This document shows, piece by piece, positions 62,303 to 64,000 of a stretch of 64,000 nt of DNA (positions are counted from its first letter, which is position 1; each line of letters starts with the position of its first letter). Under the pieces are notes generated by a model. It ran no database searches. It was not told the DNA's origin and was given only the letters and a program-made list of their open reading frames with translations. Origin of the DNA: Candidatus Thiothrix anitrata (GTDB lineage Bacteria; Pseudomonadota; Gammaproteobacteria; Thiotrichales; Thiotrichaceae). The DNA lies in NCBI RefSeq assembly GCF_017901155.1, contig NZ_CP072800.1, positions 1,267,283 to 1,331,282 of the forward strand, given 5' to 3'. Position numbers and translations under genes: made by a program.

Positions 62303-63222
62303 TTTTTTTGAAAGAACTTATGGATTTTTTAAAAAAAGAACATATTCCGAATATAACAACCGCCATTGGGATTGTTATTGTTTTCTTGTTCTCAATAATA
62401 TTGATATTCTCTCTTTTTATTAATGGTGGGCAGTTGAATAATGCTCAGATAAGATTAAGTGAAATTAAAAATATTTCTCAGGTAATGAAGAATTGTGAAG
62501 TAGAAGGGGCTGGGGATTGTTCTGATTTGGAGGCTACGTTGGTCGTTGTTAATCAAAATCTTGAATCTATTAATAATGCATTAAAGCTAGAAGAGATTGG
62601 CGCATTAATTGGTGTGTTTGTTACTATTAGTACTATAGTTCTTCCTATTTTTATGATGGCGAATATGCGTGCTGAAAAAGCTGATATTAAGTCTGATTTA
62701 TTAAAAAACCAAGAAGACTTCGATAAGAAAATAGAAAAGCTAGAGGGTTCTTATGAAGTATTTCGTGCCGAGGTAGAAACGCTTAGAAAAGAAAGGTCGG
62801 ATATTTTTGATAAGGCTGGGGATATTGCTAATAGTCGTTCTTTAGCCAGAAATAAAATTATGCTCCATGTTTATCAGGCAAAAGCTAGTTACTTTATTGA
62901 TGCGATTGAGATTGCGAATGATGATGATAAGTTTTCACTACAGGATATATTGGAAACGCAGGCAAGAGCGCATGAGATTGAATTAAATATTATTAAGTTA
63001 ATGAGTTCAGATAAAAGAGAAGTTGAAGCAGCTGGTAGGACTCTACGAGAATTACTCGATAGTGCTGATTATAAAAAACCTTTCATGAAGCATATTCGTC
63101 TAGCAGTAGATATTATTACAAAAACACCTGATTATAATATATATCAATGGCAACAGGCAGAGCTCCGTAAATTAGGAGAATGGCTTGATAACCCAGATGA
63201 TCCGCCCCCTATTATGAGTTAA
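62299..63222 (+). CDS. Two-span membrane protein with coiled coil, third gene of module
   Basis: About 307 residues from the ATG at 62299. Spans at 21-41 (TAIGIVIVFLFSIILIFSLF) and 101-121 (GALIGVFVTISTIVLPIFMM) enclose a 60-residue loop with two Cys. After the second span comes a coiled coil (about 125-175) and a helical C-terminal domain ending PDDPPPIMS. No family recognised. Overlap with the receiver gene suggests a membrane target or effector of the same signal. Confidence 0.65.
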   Translation: MIFLKELMDFLKKEHIPNITTAIGIVIVFLFSIILIFSLFINGGQLNNAQIRLSEIKNISQVMKNCEVEGAGDCSDLEATLVVVNQNLESINNALKLEEIGALIGVFVTISTIVLPIFMMANMRAEKADIKSDLLKNQEDFDKKIEKLEGSYEVFRAEVETLRKERSDIFDKAGDIANSRSLARNKIMLHVYQAKASYFIDAIEIANDDDKFSLQDILETQARAHEIELNIIKLMSSDKREVEAAGRTLRELLDSADYKKPFMKHIRLAVDIITKTPDYNIYQWQQAELRKLGEWLDNPDDPPPIMS

Positions 63223-63245
63223 CCCTAACAGGGAGCGGAGAATGT

Positions 63246-63404
63246 TTAACAACGTTTGCTGTTCGTCACACATTGTATCCGCATTTCCTTTTTTGCCTGT
63301 TCGATTTTTTCTTCCGCTGCCAGTGTGAAGATAGTTAGTACAATAACTGCCATAATGGTCAGATAGAGTAGGGTCATGATAGTGACTGGGCCATTTTTTT
63401 TCAT
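63246..63404 (-). CDS. Small single-span membrane protein
   Basis: 52 residues starting MKKNGPVTIMTLLYLTIMAV with one span and a charged tail (EEKIEQAKKEMRIQC) ending in two Cys. An AAAGGAG site lies 8 bp before the ATG at 63404. A longer frame to 63509 has no ribosome site and adds an unrelated sequence. It is convergent with the three-gene module. Confidence 0.55.
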   Translation of the reverse strand: MKKNGPVTIMTLLYLTIMAVIVLTIFTLAAEEKIEQAKKEMRIQCVTNSKRC

Positions 63405-63548
63405 GGTAGCATCTCCTTTGAACGAGTTAAGAGTTAGCCAATGTGTATGGGTTCTGTTGTTTGAGAACCTTGATCTGTTAATCTCATCCACAGGTCTAAC
63501 GTAACTCATTAAGACGCTTGATAAAATTCGGAGTTATCACATAAATCC

Positions 63549-63594
63549 ATCGAAAAAATCTGACTATTGAGTGGTAATGGTAGGTTTTTTCGAT
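63549..63594. terminator. AT-rich inverted repeat
   Basis: Perfect 10-bp arms ATCGAAAAAA and TTTTTTCGAT with a 26-base interior, between the small membrane gene and the GNAT gene. The T-run in the right arm would suit a rightward transcript end, and the mirror arm suits the leftward one. The long loop makes this a weak candidate. Confidence 0.4.
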
Positions 63595-63646
63595 TTATTC
63601 TTTGAATTTCAAAGCCTTATGCTTTATAGGGTGTTGTGTAGGCATA

Positions 63647-64000
63647 TTACCCAACCGCTGCAACCAATCCCCCCGCAGGCATATACAGTTTCAACGGCTC
63701 ATCCAGCAATGGCGTAAACCCAAAATGCTGGTAATAAGCTGCTGCTTGCGCATCTTTCGCGTCTACTACCATCGCTACAACAGCAAATACATCCAGCAGT
63801 CGGACGATACGCACCATTGCATCTACTAGTAACCTCTGTCCAATTTGCTGCCCTTGATAACGTTGGTCGACCGCCAACCGAGATAAGCGCACGACTGGTA
63901 GGTGGCTTTTAGGTAAGCGTTTAGCGTCGCCTGCATTCAAGTGTTCAGGCGGAATTTCAGCTAAGGTAGTGGTGTATAACCCCAAAATTACGCTGGGTTG
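63647..64000 (-). CDS. GNAT acetyltransferase, TacT-like (5' end outside window)
   Basis: The frame stays open to the window edge, so the N-terminus is missing. It reads QPSVILGLYTTTLAEIPPEH, then LPVVRLSRLAVDQRYQGQQI with the acetyl-CoA loop RYQGQQIGQRLL, VVAMVVDAKDAQAAAYYQH and FGFTPLLDEPLKLYMP. This matches GNAT toxins of the TacT/AtaT type, which acetylate charged tRNA. The usual partner, a DUF1778 ribbon-helix-helix antitoxin, would lie beyond the right edge. Confidence 0.82.
   Translation of the reverse strand, partial: QPSVILGLYTTTLAEIPPEHLNAGDAKRLPKSHLPVVRLSRLAVDQRYQGQQIGQRLLVDAMVRIVRLLDVFAVVAMVVDAKDAQAAAYYQHFGFTPLLDEPLKLYMPAGGLVAAVG

Overview
The window looks like a gammaproteobacterial chromosome, plausibly a Thiothrix-like member of the Thiotrichales. 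This is an inference from gene families, gene order (ybgC-tolQRAB-pal-cpoB-queE, ruvB, typA, gspC, a Coq4-type protein) and base composition. There is no rRNA or other decisive marker. I saw no tRNA, rRNA, CRISPR array or insertion sequence. Conserved housekeeping blocks alternate with accessory islands.

Layout. 1-7.0 kb: lactate use. A truncated quinone-dependent D-lactate dehydrogenase gene (dld) and a lactate permease gene run left; lldR-lutABC runs right. The shared promoter region carries three copies of an LldR-type palindrome. 7.0-9.1 kb: a Septu-like ATPase/HNH defence pair. 9.4-12.6 kb: a ParA-type ATPase, a small protein, a hybrid sensor kinase and a DUF6489-type protein. 12.6-24 kb: rph, rdgB, gmhB, plsC, a truncated globin, typA, a methyltransferase, purK/purE/purC, a sugar-nucleotide epimerase and an orphan gspC. 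A PIN-type toxin-antitoxin pair sits between purE and purK, and a GC-rich palindromic element has been taken into the end of rdgB and the start of gmhB.

24.2-39.9 kb is the most unusual region. It holds a GAF plus TIR-like protein overlapping a patatin phospholipase gene; three tandem paralogues (1026, 1113 and 1418 residues) with an N-terminal TIR domain, one membrane span and a long array of 30-33-residue repeats; and a divergent membrane protein with Rossmann, RyR and SLOG-like domains. No CBASS cyclase and no canonical Thoeris pair is visible. Cytosolic TIR, one span and a predicted periplasmic repeat ectodomain resemble a Toll-like receptor with domain order reversed. I propose a TIR/nucleotide-signalling conflict system that I do not recognise as a described type.

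40-51 kb: accessory genes and remnants, including an M23 peptidase, a DUF4143 fragment behind 22-bp-spaced repeats, a MOSC protein, a HipBA-like pair, ybaK, a Coq4-type protein, a frameshifted YdcF-type fusion and a deleted DUF4166 gene. 51-58.3 kb: ruvB, ybgC, the Tol-Pal envelope cluster and queE, with many 4-bp overlaps. 58.4-63.2 kb: a distinctly AT-rich three-gene signalling module (GAF/histidine-kinase-like protein, receiver-like protein, two-span coiled-coil protein). The window ends in a partial GNAT acetyltransferase.
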